DNA of 64,000 bases from Physcomitrium patens (Eukaryota; Streptophyta; Bryopsida; Funariales; Funariaceae). A model generated the notes under the pieces. The model ran no database searches, was not told where the DNA came from, and saw only the letters and a list, made by a program, of their open reading frames with translations. Of the stretch, positions 28,643 to 40,015 are shown piece by piece (within the stretch, counting starts at the first letter, position 1; every line of letters begins with the position of its first letter). The stretch covers positions 15,905,242-15,969,241 of the forward strand of contig NC_037256.1 in the NCBI RefSeq assembly GCF_000002425.4. Reading direction: 5' to 3'. Both the position numbers and the translations under genes were made by a program.

Positions 28643-29214
28643 GACGAGTTCGACGAGGAGCGGTCATCATATGTTGAAAAAATCTATGATACGATGAATT
28701 GTATTCACCATATACTCTGATCTTTGTTCTCTTCGAAGATGATTGATAGGGCCTCTCAATCATTGGTAGTGTCCCATACAAGGATGGGAAGACCACCGAG
28801 TTATTTGATCATTGTTGAGGCCTTCATAACTTTCTTCGAATAAAATATTTGAAATACCATCATGAGTTGTTCCTATCTCTAGTAAAATCACCAAACATCG
28901 GGAGTCCCTTCCCAAGTTGTGATACCAAATGTGTTGTATCTCGCCATCTATTCAAGGAAAAATATGTCATTCTTAAAGATCTTTATCTCGATTGCGTCGT
29001 CTTCAAGGTTGCGATAATCGTAATGTCTCGTCCAGTAGGTCAACAAATGAAGGCTCTTGAGTCAAATCCGCTGATTATTGGTTCTCCATCTCCTAAGCAT
29101 CACAATTATAAAAAAGCTACAAACAAGGATTGAAAGTAGAATGTTATCTTGCTTAGATGTTGTTTCTTTTATAAAGAAGGTTTTTATCTTGATTTTGATG
29201 GATGTCATCAATGA
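28643..29214 (-). mobile_element. Chromovirus 3' region between chromodomain and polypurine tract
   Basis: About 570 bases with no recognised domain, yet its sequence is shared with older copies at about 3000-3500 and 36710-37330, so it is a normal family part. Confidence 0.7.
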
Positions 29215-29365
29215 AAAGCCTCCATCGCCTTTGCTACATTTACAAGATTCTTTACTTACTCCCATATGTGTTTACTAATATCATATCCGTACCAATGGAC
29301 AAAATATTCTAATTTATTTCGATGCCGCCTTGAATCTAAGACTTCTTCTACTTCAAACTCTTCAT
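29215..29365 (-). mobile_element. Chromodomain of the chromovirus
   Basis: Minus-strand reading shows EVEEVLDSRRHRNKLEYFVH followed by WYGYD and a TWE-like HIWE block, the classic chromodomain pattern of an aromatic-rich strand with E/D-rich lead-in. It follows the integrase C-terminal region. Confidence 0.85.
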
Positions 29366-29396
29366 TATTGTCCACTTCTATAGAAGGAGGTGGAGC

Positions 29397-30633
29397 TTAT
29401 CGTCTTCTGGATATGTCCATTGTCTTGTATGGTTCAAGAAGAGATACGTGGAATATTAGATGGATTTTCATTGACTCCGGTAGATGTAAACGATATTCAA
29501 TTGGATTGATTTGTGTAGAAATAGAAAATGGTCTAAGCCTTCGATAGTCCAACTTGTCACAAAGACGAGTAGTCTTGATATTATGACGAAGTAGCCATAC
29601 CTTATCACCCAAGTGGAATGGTGGTTGTTCCTTTCGATAGACATCCGCATTGACCTTTTGTTCTTCTTGAGCTTCTTTTAACTGCGCCTTTATCGTTGCA
29701 TGTAGCTTTGACAAATGAATTATCAAATCTTTCGCAGCATGATTATCAACTTTTGAAAAGTCAAAAATATCAAGTCGTGGATAATAACCATAATTAGTAA
29801 AGAAAGGTGTTTGTTTTGTAGAAGAATGTACTATGTTATTGTTATGCAAACTCTGCCAATGGCAAAAGAGTTGTCCAATGATCTTGTTGGTAATTAATCG
29901 TATATCTTAAATATTGCTCCAAAACTTGATTAACATGCTCCGTTTGTCCATCATTTTGAAGATGGAATGTTGAAGATAATTTTATATCCACTTTTAGAAT
30001 CTTGAAAAGAATCCGCCAAAATCTTGATACAAATTGAGTTCCCCTATCTGATATAATATCTTTGGATAATCCATGATAGCGATAGATATTGTCAAGAAAG
30101 AGCTTAGCTGTTTCTTCACTTCTGATAGATTTTGTACATGGTACAAAATGAGCCATCTTGATAAAACGATCTACTATCACAAATATAGAGTCATAAGAAC
30201 CTGAGATTAGAAGATCCGTGATGAAGTCCATAGAAATAAAAGACCATGGTTGTTCTGAAATGGATAATGGCTAAAGAAGTCCAAAAAGTTGATGATGAGG
30301 AGTTTTTGATCTTAAGCAAACATCACATGATTGTACAAAATCTTTGACTGCCTTCCATATTTGAGGCCACTAAAAATCCCTAGATATCAATTCTAAAGTC
30401 TTCTTGTATCCAAAGTGTCCTGCTGCTGGGAAGTCGTGATGAGCTTGAAGAATACATAAACGTGCTTCTCCTTCTGGAACATATAGGCATCCTTCGAAAT
30501 AGAGTAGGTTGTTCTTGAACTCGAATTTAGAGGGATCATGAGATCTAGAAGAATTATTCTTAATATAATGAACAAGAGGGTCTAAAGACATACTTAATTG
30601 GACTTGCTTGAGAAAAGTTAAATCAACAGTCAA
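29397..30633 (-). mobile_element. Integrase region of the chromovirus
   Basis: The N-terminal zinc-binding part is at 30370-30633 (GHFGYKKTLELI). The catalytic core is at 29842-30231 (DFITDLL, IVDRFIKMAHFVP, SDRGTQF, HLQNDGQTEHVNQ). The C-terminal part is at 29397-29849 (GDKVWLLRHNIKT, HLIFHVSLLEPY). This is typical Ty3/gypsy integrase; the region is interrupted. Confidence 0.9.
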
Positions 30634-30687
30634 TGTTGATTATATTACTCAAAGATGAAATTGCTCCGGCTTGAAGAGAACCATTCT

Positions 30688-32198
30688 TTATTGCTTAAAA
30701 GCTGCATCTCCTTCTTTTGGTGCAAGATAAGAACGTCTAGACAAGGCATCGGACAAACCTTGTTTTTTTCTTAGCCGATAAGTGATGATGAACTCGAATC
30801 TTGATAAAGACATGCTCCAACAAGCTTGACGACAATTTAATACGCATGCTGATATGAAATACTCGAGGTTCTTATGATCCGTATACACGGTGACTGGATT
30901 GGAAGCGCCTTCTAGATAATGACGCCATTCTTGAAAAGAATCTACAATTGTAAAAAGTTCTTTGTCATGGATCTCATAATTGATTTCTGCTGTTGAGAAT
31001 TTTCTTGAATGAAAGGCTATTAGATGAAGTTTGTCATCTGTTCCCATTTGTGACAAAACCACACCCAGAGTAAAGTCTAATGCATGTGTTTTCATAAAGA
31101 ATACTTTGAAAAAATCAACACAATACAAGATTGGTGCATAAATAAACGTTGTCTTCAAAGATTCCAAAGCAACTTCTGCTTCTTGATTTTATTGGAGTTT
31201 GTCTTTACAAATCAAACGTGTAAGTAGAGCTACATCCAAGAAAAGTCTTTGATGAAGATCCGATAGTAGTTGACAAATCCCAAAAAATATTGGACATCTC
31301 TTACCGTTTTTGGGATCTTCCAATCTGTAATAGTTTGAACTTTCTTAGGATCCATCATAAGTCCATCATTTGAAATGATGTAACCAAGAAAATTGACTTG
31401 AGTAGTGTGGAATACACACTTTTCTATCTTGGCATAGAGTCCTACATCTCTTAATTTTTATAAGATACGACGAACATGAAGTTCATGTTCTTCTGCATTC
31501 TTAGAATAGATCAAGATATCATCTACATAACAGACCACAAAATCGTCCAAAAACTCTTAAAAAATATCATTCATTAGATGTTGAAAAATTGCTGGTGTAT
31601 TTGTAAGTCCAAAAGGCATGACATTGTATTCAAAATGTCCATACCTAGTTCGAAATGCAGTGTTCCATTCATCTCTTTCTTTGATGCGTACTAGATTGTA
31701 TGCTCCCCGGAGATCTATTTTTGTATAAATCTTAGCTTGATTGAGCTGATCAAGAAGTCCAGATATTAAAGGTAGTGGATACCTGTTCTTGATGGTAATC
31801 TTGTTTAGTCCTCGATAATCAACACACATCCGCAATAATCCATTTTTTTTCTTTACAAATAGAATTGGAGCTCTTGCCGGAGTTTTAGAATGGCGTATGA
31901 AATTCTTGGCTAGATTTTCTTCACTATATTCCTTGAGTTCAATTAGCTCTTTTTGTGATAAATTGTAGATTGGTCCAAATGGCAGTTGTGCTCCTTCTTG
32001 AAGGTCAATTGTGCAATCATAGGGATGATGTTTTGGGAGTGTATCCACATTCTTTTTTTCAAATATATCTTGAAATTCTTGATATTGGCTTGGAATGCCA
32101 CATGAAATCTTTGCACCGTTAGAAACGGATGTGGCATAAATAATATATGGTGATTCTTTCATAGCACCATGCAAGAAAGCTCTTGTACCTATAAACAC
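30688..32198 (-). mobile_element. Reverse transcriptase and RNase H region of the chromovirus
   Basis: RT at 31557-32198 shows [40 protein letters not shown] and the [13 protein letters not shown] block. The YVDDILI-type segment lies at about 31500-31550. RNase H at 30688-31167 shows LGVVLSQMG and the VYTDHKNLEYF block. The region is interrupted. Confidence 0.92.
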
Positions 32199-32231
32199 GG
32201 GTTTAATTAAACTGGACTTATGACTCTCTAC

Positions 32232-32672
32232 TTAATTAACTACACTGGTAGTTATACTTTTAGAGAAAGTAAGAGTTTGAAAAATCCAATCTATTTGAGG
32301 GTTGTATTTTTCTAACCATGATAAACCTAAAATGACTCGATTAGAGGGAGATCTAATGATATTAAATACTACAAAGCTATTATGATCATTGATTATTACT
32401 TCTATAGGAAGGGTTTCGTTAGTAATATCTTGAGAAGACAATAGAAGACCATCTATGACTTCTACATGAACATGTTTAGTTTTCTTTATTAAAGATATGC
32501 TATGTCTTTTAGTAAATTCTTCATCTAAGAAACTCGCTGAGGCTCCTGAATCTAACAAGACAGAGGCTTTGTAATGTTTAGGTCCTAAAATAACATTTAA
32601 TGTAAAACAAGGAGAGGGTTTTGAGGAAAAAATAGGACCTTTACTAGATGTTGTGCAAGGTTCTAGTCGCAC
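32232..32672 (-). mobile_element. Retropepsin region of the chromovirus
   Basis: LLDSGASASFLDEEF carries the Asp-Ser-Gly-Ala active site, and VILGLSWLEKYNP is the typical second block of Ty3/gypsy proteases. Confidence 0.9.
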
Positions 32673-32749
32673 GGTCCCTATTGTAGCTGGACAAACTCGT
32701 TTTCTGACATATTATCTTCTTTGACAGCCATATTCCTCATTTTGTAGTT

Positions 32750-33690
32750 GTGTCATATCTTTGGATAATATTGAGCAGTGTGTTTTGATTCTCCACAAAA
32801 TAAACATAATCCTTCTTGACAACAACGAGTCTTTTCTTGTTCAATAAGAGGGTTGAAACGTATTACATCGATTTGCATATCTTTTACTTGTGAAGATATG
32901 TGTTGAGAAGACGTAGGTGTTGCCATTGAATTGTAATAATATTGAGGCCTACTTATGTGACTCTCAGATCGAAATTCAAAAAGTTGATTGTCACATTTTA
33001 CAGTAAAATCAATTGCTTGACTCAATGTTTGAGTATTGGATAAATTGAGCATCAATTTTCTTATTTCATATTGTAGTCCATAAAAGAATTGGCTAATGAG
33101 TGCAACATCATCCCACTTGGTATCAATCGCAAGTAGTCAAAATTGTGAAGCATATGTTGTTACAGATCGATTTTCTTGTTTTAAGATATGGATCTTATTT
33201 ATTGCAACATGAACTATATCATGTTTTCCATACATAGATCGAAATTCCACCAAGAAAGCTTCTAAATTATCCAATATTGGATCTTATCATTCAAGAAAAG
33301 ATGAAAACCATGATAATACAGAATCGGAAAGTAGTATTCCAATAAACTTGACTTGTGATCCTGGAATTGGATAGCTTTGGGATTGAAGTTCAATTGTCAA
33401 TTGTACTTAATTGATGAATCCTTGAAACTTTGATTTCGTACCATCAAATTTCTCGGATAAGATAATTCTTGGTTCTCTAGTATTTGATTGATGTTCTACC
33501 ATGGAAGAAGAGGCATGATTCGATGTAGATGTTGAAGTAGCTCTGACCATCTCTACATCTCCACTTTCTGTTATTCTTGTTCTTCCTTCTATTGGTAAGT
33601 TAAGTTGATGCATCACAAGCATTAATTGCCTCACTTGTTCTTGCGTTTGTGTCATTGCACTCTTCAATTTGACAAGCTCTGCTATGGTAA
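32750..33690 (-). mobile_element. Gag region of the chromovirus
   Basis: An N-terminal helical stretch (QLMLVMHQLNLP) is followed by a capsid-like segment and a zinc-knuckle region near 32755-32800 (CLFCGESKHTAQ). It is shared with the older copy at 48124-48387 (LMLAMHQLNLPP). The region is interrupted. Confidence 0.85.
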
Positions 33691-33863
33691 CACCTAGAAA
33701 AAAAAATGTCTAATATTACTCAAGATAAGTAAGAGAAAGGACTTGAGAATAAAGAAAATACTAAAAATAATATCAGTTTAAAAGAGGGTAATCTGCAATT
33801 CTTAATATGCTTATGTCTTATCAAGAAAAAGGAATAATCCACTCTTAATCAAGAAAAGACAAA

Positions 33864-33872
33864 GCTCTGATA
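33864..33872 (-). other. Possible primer-binding site (offset)
   Basis: Minus strand TATCAGAGC matches nine bases complementary to the 3' end of plant initiator Met tRNA (full motif TGGTATCAGAGC), but it begins about 23 bases inside the LTR edge instead of next to it. The same block survives in the older copy near 48560. Function is uncertain. Confidence 0.35.
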
Positions 33873-33895
33873 TTGTAAGTGTATTCTTGTCAATC

Positions 33896-34457
33896 TGTCA
33901 AAGATAAGAACTCGATGAAAAAGCAATTCAGTCAAGTGAGCCTTCACTCAAAGAAAGATAACAAAATATAAATAAACAAGTATGTATATTGAAAGAGAAA
34001 CTGGAATAGCTATTGCCAAAAGCCAAGAAAACTAAAGACCCTTGAAATTAGATTGGAAGCAAGAAAGGAATTGACAAGAGTGAAGAAGGCTTCACTCTTG
34101 TCTCTATATATACTATCTAACTAGGGGCTATGTGGCGACGTTCTATAGGACCTCCAATATGTGTTGACTTTGTAAGACATATGCCTTGACTTACAAGGCA
34201 AGTTTTTCTACATGTGGGCCACATAGTTAGCTTGGTCTTCAAGCTAACAACATGTGTGGCACATGGCTAACTTGTTGACCACGTTTTTAATCCCAAAAAG
34301 TCAATTCAAGACACCTATAAAGACAAAGCAGCATCTATAAAGCTTCTAAGAAGCTTCTATATCAAATACTATAGAATTAACTTACTTTTATCTACTTTTA
34401 CTTACTTCTACCTATTTATATATGTAATTACTAGCTTACATGAGTAGGTCTGTGACA
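33896..34457 (-). repeat. 5' LTR of the chromovirus
   Basis: 562 bp. Minus strand begins TGTCACAGACC and ends TTATCTTTGACA. Differs from the partner at 15 sites, all transitions. Confidence 0.95.
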
Positions 34458-34462
34458 CATGT
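34458..34462. repeat. Target-site duplication CATGT (right)
   Basis: Exact copy of 28059-28063. Confidence 0.9.
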
Positions 34463-35430
34463 TAGGCTTAATTTTCAAAGATCACTTTTAATGGATAGAC
34501 TTATTATAGATTTATTAGTGGCAAGTTGTCATAATCTCTTGGTACTTATATATCCCAATTAGTGATACACAAGTTGAAAGAATTTAATAAAGATATTATA
34601 TACTCAAAATTCAAAAGGATAAGAACTAAATTTGAATAAAATATAAAGGGAGATTTTTTTTTGTGAGTCATTGCCCTGAATAATAGTTAGGTTGGAATCT
34701 ATTTTTGTATCTTATAATAGTATATGACTAAGAATATATAAATAATTTTGAAAGAGACAAGATGTAATTGTAGAATTATCTTTGGCAAAAAGTCTATACA
34801 TATAATATTTTATAGATATGCCATAGCGTTATATATCATAGTCACTTACCAAAACCAAGTTCTTGTGTAGATGAGAAATATATAATGTATTATTGAGCCA
34901 AAACGATTGTCTATTTATCATAGAATTTTATATATTATCTTATCCATAAATTGAAAGAATATTGTCATTGCCAAGATGTACATAATTATTTTTTCATGGC
35001 AATTATTCAAAAGTAATTAATAAGAATTTGTTGTGAGCTAAGTGATGAGTTGCACCTCTAGTAATGATTCATATGGGATCTTTTGTTACTTCTAGGTTGG
35101 ATGATTTTTTGGAGTAATATATTTATGTAAAATATACATGAGCATAAAATAATAGAAGCATTTTTTTTATATCTTCAAATTTCTATTTTGATTTTTTATT
35201 CTCATAAATTCTTCTTATATTGTATGATGGCCTATATTTATTGGTTTTTGTAAAATATTTTAATCCCTAATGTCCCATCTTCTTGCAATGTGGATATAAA
35301 ATTGTTGATTTTTTTTTATTCTTCAAATTTTTATGCTCTTTTTTTAGTGGTATTTGTAACACTACTTTAATTTGAGTCTTTATTCAATCACTGAAATCAT
35401 TCAACGAAAGCAATATTATTTACATAAAAA
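34463..35430 (-). mobile_element. Ty1/copia retrotransposon fossil, right part
   Basis: Continuation of the copia element split by the chromovirus. A decayed zinc-knuckle segment (PHCKKMGH) lies at about 35270-35350 on the minus strand, at the expected gag position upstream of integrase. It is broken and AT-shifted. The boundary with what follows is unclear. Confidence 0.6.
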
Positions 35431-36188
35431 TTTACACAAAAAAATTTCAAAATAGCTTTGAAAAATTTCTACTTGATTCTAAATCAAATACAAATAGTAT
35501 TAAATTTTATTTCTAAAAATAGTCGAAATTTAATTCAGAATCATACCATAGCACAACATCACACTCTAAACTCTATGCTAAGATATAGTACAACTTATAA
35601 TGCATTGCATTATAACTTCATTTCTAGTTGGACATGCTTTGGAGGTCTCATCATGGCTCTACTCCATAATGTCTCCTTTAGATGCCACTACCTAGGATCA
35701 CTTTTGGAATTATCCTCTCACTTCCAAATTGACTTCAATCTTCTAAAACAAACCTAAATCATGGTTCGGATTTCTAAAGAAAATTGAGTCTCAAGTCCTT
35801 TCTTTAAGGCATCCGAGATTTAATTCCTAATTACAAACTAATCCACACCTCAGCTTGTATCTCTCAACAAGGATAACTTTGGAGTGAGGATGGTAGTCTG
35901 TCCAACTACTCCATTGTCAACTTGCCATAGCATTTTCAAATTGCCATAGTCTTGGCTCCAAATCTTACTTCTTTTGTTTTCCATAGATTTATTTAAACAA
36001 ATAAGCAAGTAAGAGGGTCAAATTTTTTGGCCCTTATATCTTTTTTTTCTTTCAAGAATCTATGTCTTCATTGACATACAATTTGATAGTTTTTTTCTTA
36101 AGAGATTTATTTTTTTTAGAAATTACTTCTAGAAGGATGTTTGCAAATATATCTTTTTTCTTTTGGTAGCTTAAAGGCTCTTATCTTT
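35431..36188. other. Unassigned segment within the retroelement cluster
   Basis: Less AT-rich at 35530-35950 than its surroundings. No protein family is recognised; it could be the rest of the copia 5' region or unrelated DNA. Confidence 0.3.
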
Positions 36189-36667
36189 TGTCAAGGACAT
36201 AAACCTCAAAGAATTAAAATGTCAATAAACTCTTATGATACTTAAAAAGACTAAAAAATAATTCAAAGATGATATAGTATTAAATTAGAATAGTTATTGT
36301 AAAAGACAAATAGACTAAAAAGCCTTGAAACAAGAATGAAGAATGCTTTATTCTTGCTTCAATATACACTCTCAACTAAGAGCTACATGGCAATATCTTA
36401 TAAGATCTCTAAAACATGTTGACTTTGCAAGACACATATCTTAACTTGCAAGAAAAGGTTTTTATATATATGTTATATAATTAGTTTATTCCGTAAGCTA
36501 TCAATACATAGTTAACTTATTGATCAAGTTTTTATTCTACCAATCAACTACAAATATATGTAAAGTCAAAGTAGCATCTATCAAGCTTCTAGGAAGCTTC
36601 TTTAAAAAATATTATAAAATAAATTTATTTTTACTTACTTCTATTTGATCATATAGGTAAATATTAT

Positions 36668-36702
<35 letters not shown>

Positions 36703-39700
36703 ATGATATTATTTCTTTTTTTAAGAACAAGTTCTACAAGGAGTGGTCATCATATATTGAAGAAATCTAAGATGTGGCGAATTGTATTTGCCACATACTT
36801 TGATCTTTGTTCTCTTTGAAAATTATTGATAGGTCCTCTTAGCCATCAATAGTGTTCCATATTATGGTAGAAAGACTACCTTGTTATTTAATTGTTGTCT
36901 TTGTAACTTCTTTCAAATAAAATATTTGAAACATCATTAGGAGTCATTCCAGCCTCTAATAAAATTACCAAACAACAAGAGTCTCATCGAAGGTTGTCAT
37001 ATCAAATAAATTGTATCTTACCATCTATTTAAGAAAAGATGTGTCGTTCTTGAGGATCTTCATCTTAATTATGTCATCTTAAAGGTTGTGACAATTGTAA
37101 TATTTTATTCGATAAATCAACAAGTGATACTTCTTAAATTGAATCCATTGGTTGTTGATTCTCCATCTCTTTACCATCACAAATGCATAAAAATATCAAA
37201 CAAAAATAGAAGATACAATGCTATCTTCCTTCTCTCTTATTTTTTTTATAAGAAAGATTTGTTATTCTCCATCTTGATTTTGATGGATATCCTCAATGAA
37301 AAACCTCAACCTTATTTGTTGCATTTGCAAGATTCTTTGCTAGCTTCTATATGGATTCATTAATATCATATCCGCACCAATGAACAAAATATTCTAATAT
37401 ATTTTGGCACTGCCTTGAATCTAAGACTTCTTCTACCTCGAATTCTTGATTAATATTCACTTTTAAAGGAAGAAGTAGCATTTGTCTTCTTTCTAAGATA
37501 TTTATTGTCTTATATCAATCAAAAAGAGATACATGGAATATAAGATGGATCTTCATAGACTCTAGTAGATATAATTAATAAGTAACAAGATTGACTTATT
37601 GACTAATAGAAAAAAGTCTAAGCTTACAATAGTCCAACTTATTACAAAGATGAGTAGTCTTTATATTACAATGAAGTAGCTATACTTTATCACTTATATT
37701 AAATTAAAGTTGTTCCTTGCAATAGGCATCTGCATTGATCTTTTGTTGTTCTTGAGCTTCTTTTAATTGTGCCTTCATTGTTGTATGTAGTTTTAACAAA
37801 AAAATTGCCAAATCTTTTGTCACAAGATTATCAACTTTTGAAAAGTCAAAAATATCTAGTTGTAATTGATAATTATAATTAGAAAAAAAAAGATATTTAT
37901 TGAATAAAAAAATATATTAAATTATTACATATAAACTTTTAGAATGTATAATCATTCTTAAAAATATGCATGTAAGAATGATTATACATTCTAAAAGTTA
38001 TGTATAACCTTCAAAGAGGCTCTTAAAATGTCACTTTATCTTTTAGAATGTATAATAATTCTTCAAAATAGAGTAGATTATTTTTAAATTCAAACTTGAA
38101 AGTATCATAATACTTAAAAGAATTATTCTTAATATCACAAAGAAGAGGATCAAAAGACATACTTGATTTAATTTGCTTAACAAAGATTGAATCAAAAATC
38201 AATGTTGATTTTATTAATCAAAGATGAAAATGATTTGGCTTCAAAAAAATCATTCTTTGTTGATTAAAAGTTGCATCTCCTTCTTTTGGTCAAGATAAGA
38301 ATATCTAGAATGGCCATTTCATAAACCTTATTATTTTTTGAATCTATAGGTGATCTTAAAATCAAATCTTAATAAAAACATGTTCCAATAATTTTTGCAA
38401 TGATTCAAAATATATACTGAAATGAAGTACTTGAGGTTCTTGTGATCCGTATATATAATAACTGGATTAGAAGTGCCTTTTAGACAACGACGCCATTCTT
38501 GAAATAAATCTACAATTGTAAGAAGTTCTTTATTTTCGACCTCATAGTTAATTTTGAGTGCTAAAAATTTCTTGGAATGAAAGGCTACCATCTGCTTTCA
38601 TTTTTAATAAGACAACACTCATAGCAAAGTTTGATGCATTTATTTCTATGAAGAATATCTTGGAAAAATCAACACAATATAAAATTGATACAGAAATAAA
38701 TGTTGTCTTTAAGGCTTCAAAAGATATTTTAGTTCCTTTGCTCTATTCAAATTTGTTTTTATATGTCAAGCATGTAAAAAGAGTTGTAATTTAAAAAAAA
38801 TTATTGGTGAAGATCAATAATAATTTACAAATTCCAAAAAATATTACACATTTCTGACAATTTTTAGAACCTTCTATTCCATGATAGTTTGAATCTTCTT
38901 AAGATCCATCATTAATCCTTTGTTGAAAATAATGTATTCTAAAAATCAACTTTAGTAGTATAGAATACACATTTTTTTAGCTTTCATATAATATTGCATC
39001 TCTAAGTTTTTTTAACACACAACAAATATGAAGGTCATATTTTTTTACATTTTTAGAGTAGATTAGAATATCATCGAAATAACAGACAATAAAATCATCA
39101 AGAAACTTATAAAAGATATTATTTATGAAATGTTAAAAAATAATTACTACATTTATGAGTCCAAAAGGCATGATATTACATTTGAAATGTCCATATCTAG
39201 TTTGAAAAGTAATCTTCTATTCATCTCTTTCTTTAATATGGACAAAGTTATATGTTCCTCATAGATTTATTTTTGTATAGATCTTTACTTGATTGAGTTG
39301 CTCAAGAAGTCTTAAAATCAAATTTAAGGAATACTTATTTTTAATGATTTTTTTGTTAAGTCTTTGATAGTTTATGCTTATTTGCAAAGATGCATCTTTT
39401 TCCTTCACAAATAACATAGGAGCTCTTACTGGGAATTTTTAATGGCTTATGAAGTTCTAAGCCAAATTCTTGTCAATATACTCTTTTAGCATAGCCAACT
39501 CATTTTTCAATAAGTTATAGATTAGTCCAAATGGTGGTTGAGCTCCTTCTTGTTGATTAATTGAATAATTATAGGATCGATGCTCTAAAAGAATACCTAC
39601 ATTTTTTTTTTCAAAAACATCCCAAAAATCTTCATATTAATTAGAAATACTTTTTGATGTCTTTTCACCATCAAAAATAGGTGTGGCATATATAGCAAAA

Positions 39701-40015
39701 GATGATCCTTCTTTTGCTACATGCATAAAAGTTTTTGCATCTACTAGTAAGGATTTGGATGTACTAGGCTTATCTATTTTTACTTCACTATTGAAATATT
39801 GGATTAAATTATAAGAAAATTTAAAATTACCAAAAATTTAATCTATTTAAGATTTATATTTTTTTAACCATGATAATTCTAAAATAACTAGATTAGAGGG
39901 ACATTTTATGACATTGAATATTATTATACTATTATAATCTTTAATTGTTACATCTAAAAGAATAGTCTTATGAATAAGATCTCTAAAAAACAAAGAATGA
40001 TCATATATGACTTGT
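36189..40015 (-). mobile_element. Decayed gypsy chromovirus-family copy
   Basis: Minus strand. The 3' LTR is at 36189-36708 (starts TGTCAAGGACA, ends CCATGATA, with an (AT)n tract at 36671-36700). The shared 3' region runs to about 37330, chromodomain and integrase remains to about 38100, RNase H at 38331-38591 (ELLTIVDLFQEWR, VIIYTDHKNLKYF), RT at about 38860-39500, and protease remains up to about 40010, where the match stops against another element. It is broken in many places, much older than the 28064 copy, and incomplete at its 5' side. Confidence 0.8.
37934..37999. repeat. Perfect 27-bp inverted repeat (hairpin)
   Basis: Arms at 37934-37960 and 37973-37999 are exact reverse complements, separated by 12 bases. 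A related direct copy of one arm follows near 38037-38060. It lies in the gypsy fossil. Confidence 0.9.

Larger units (their letters stand above)
28064..34457 (-). mobile_element. Ty3/gypsy chromovirus, full structure LTR to LTR
   Basis: A 6394-bp element on the minus strand: two 562-bp LTRs, 5-bp target duplication, and gag, protease, reverse transcriptase, RNase H, integrase and a C-terminal chromodomain in the standard Ty3/gypsy order. The chromodomain places it among chromoviruses, whose chromodomains are thought to direct integration to particular chromatin. All parts are present, but the coding region is broken, with at least half a dozen breaks, so it is a fossil. The LTRs are about 97.3% identical (15 differences). 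At the rice rate often used (1.3e-8 per site per year) that is roughly one million years, an upper-end guess if methylated cytosines mutate fast. It is the youngest gypsy copy in the window. Confidence 0.93.
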
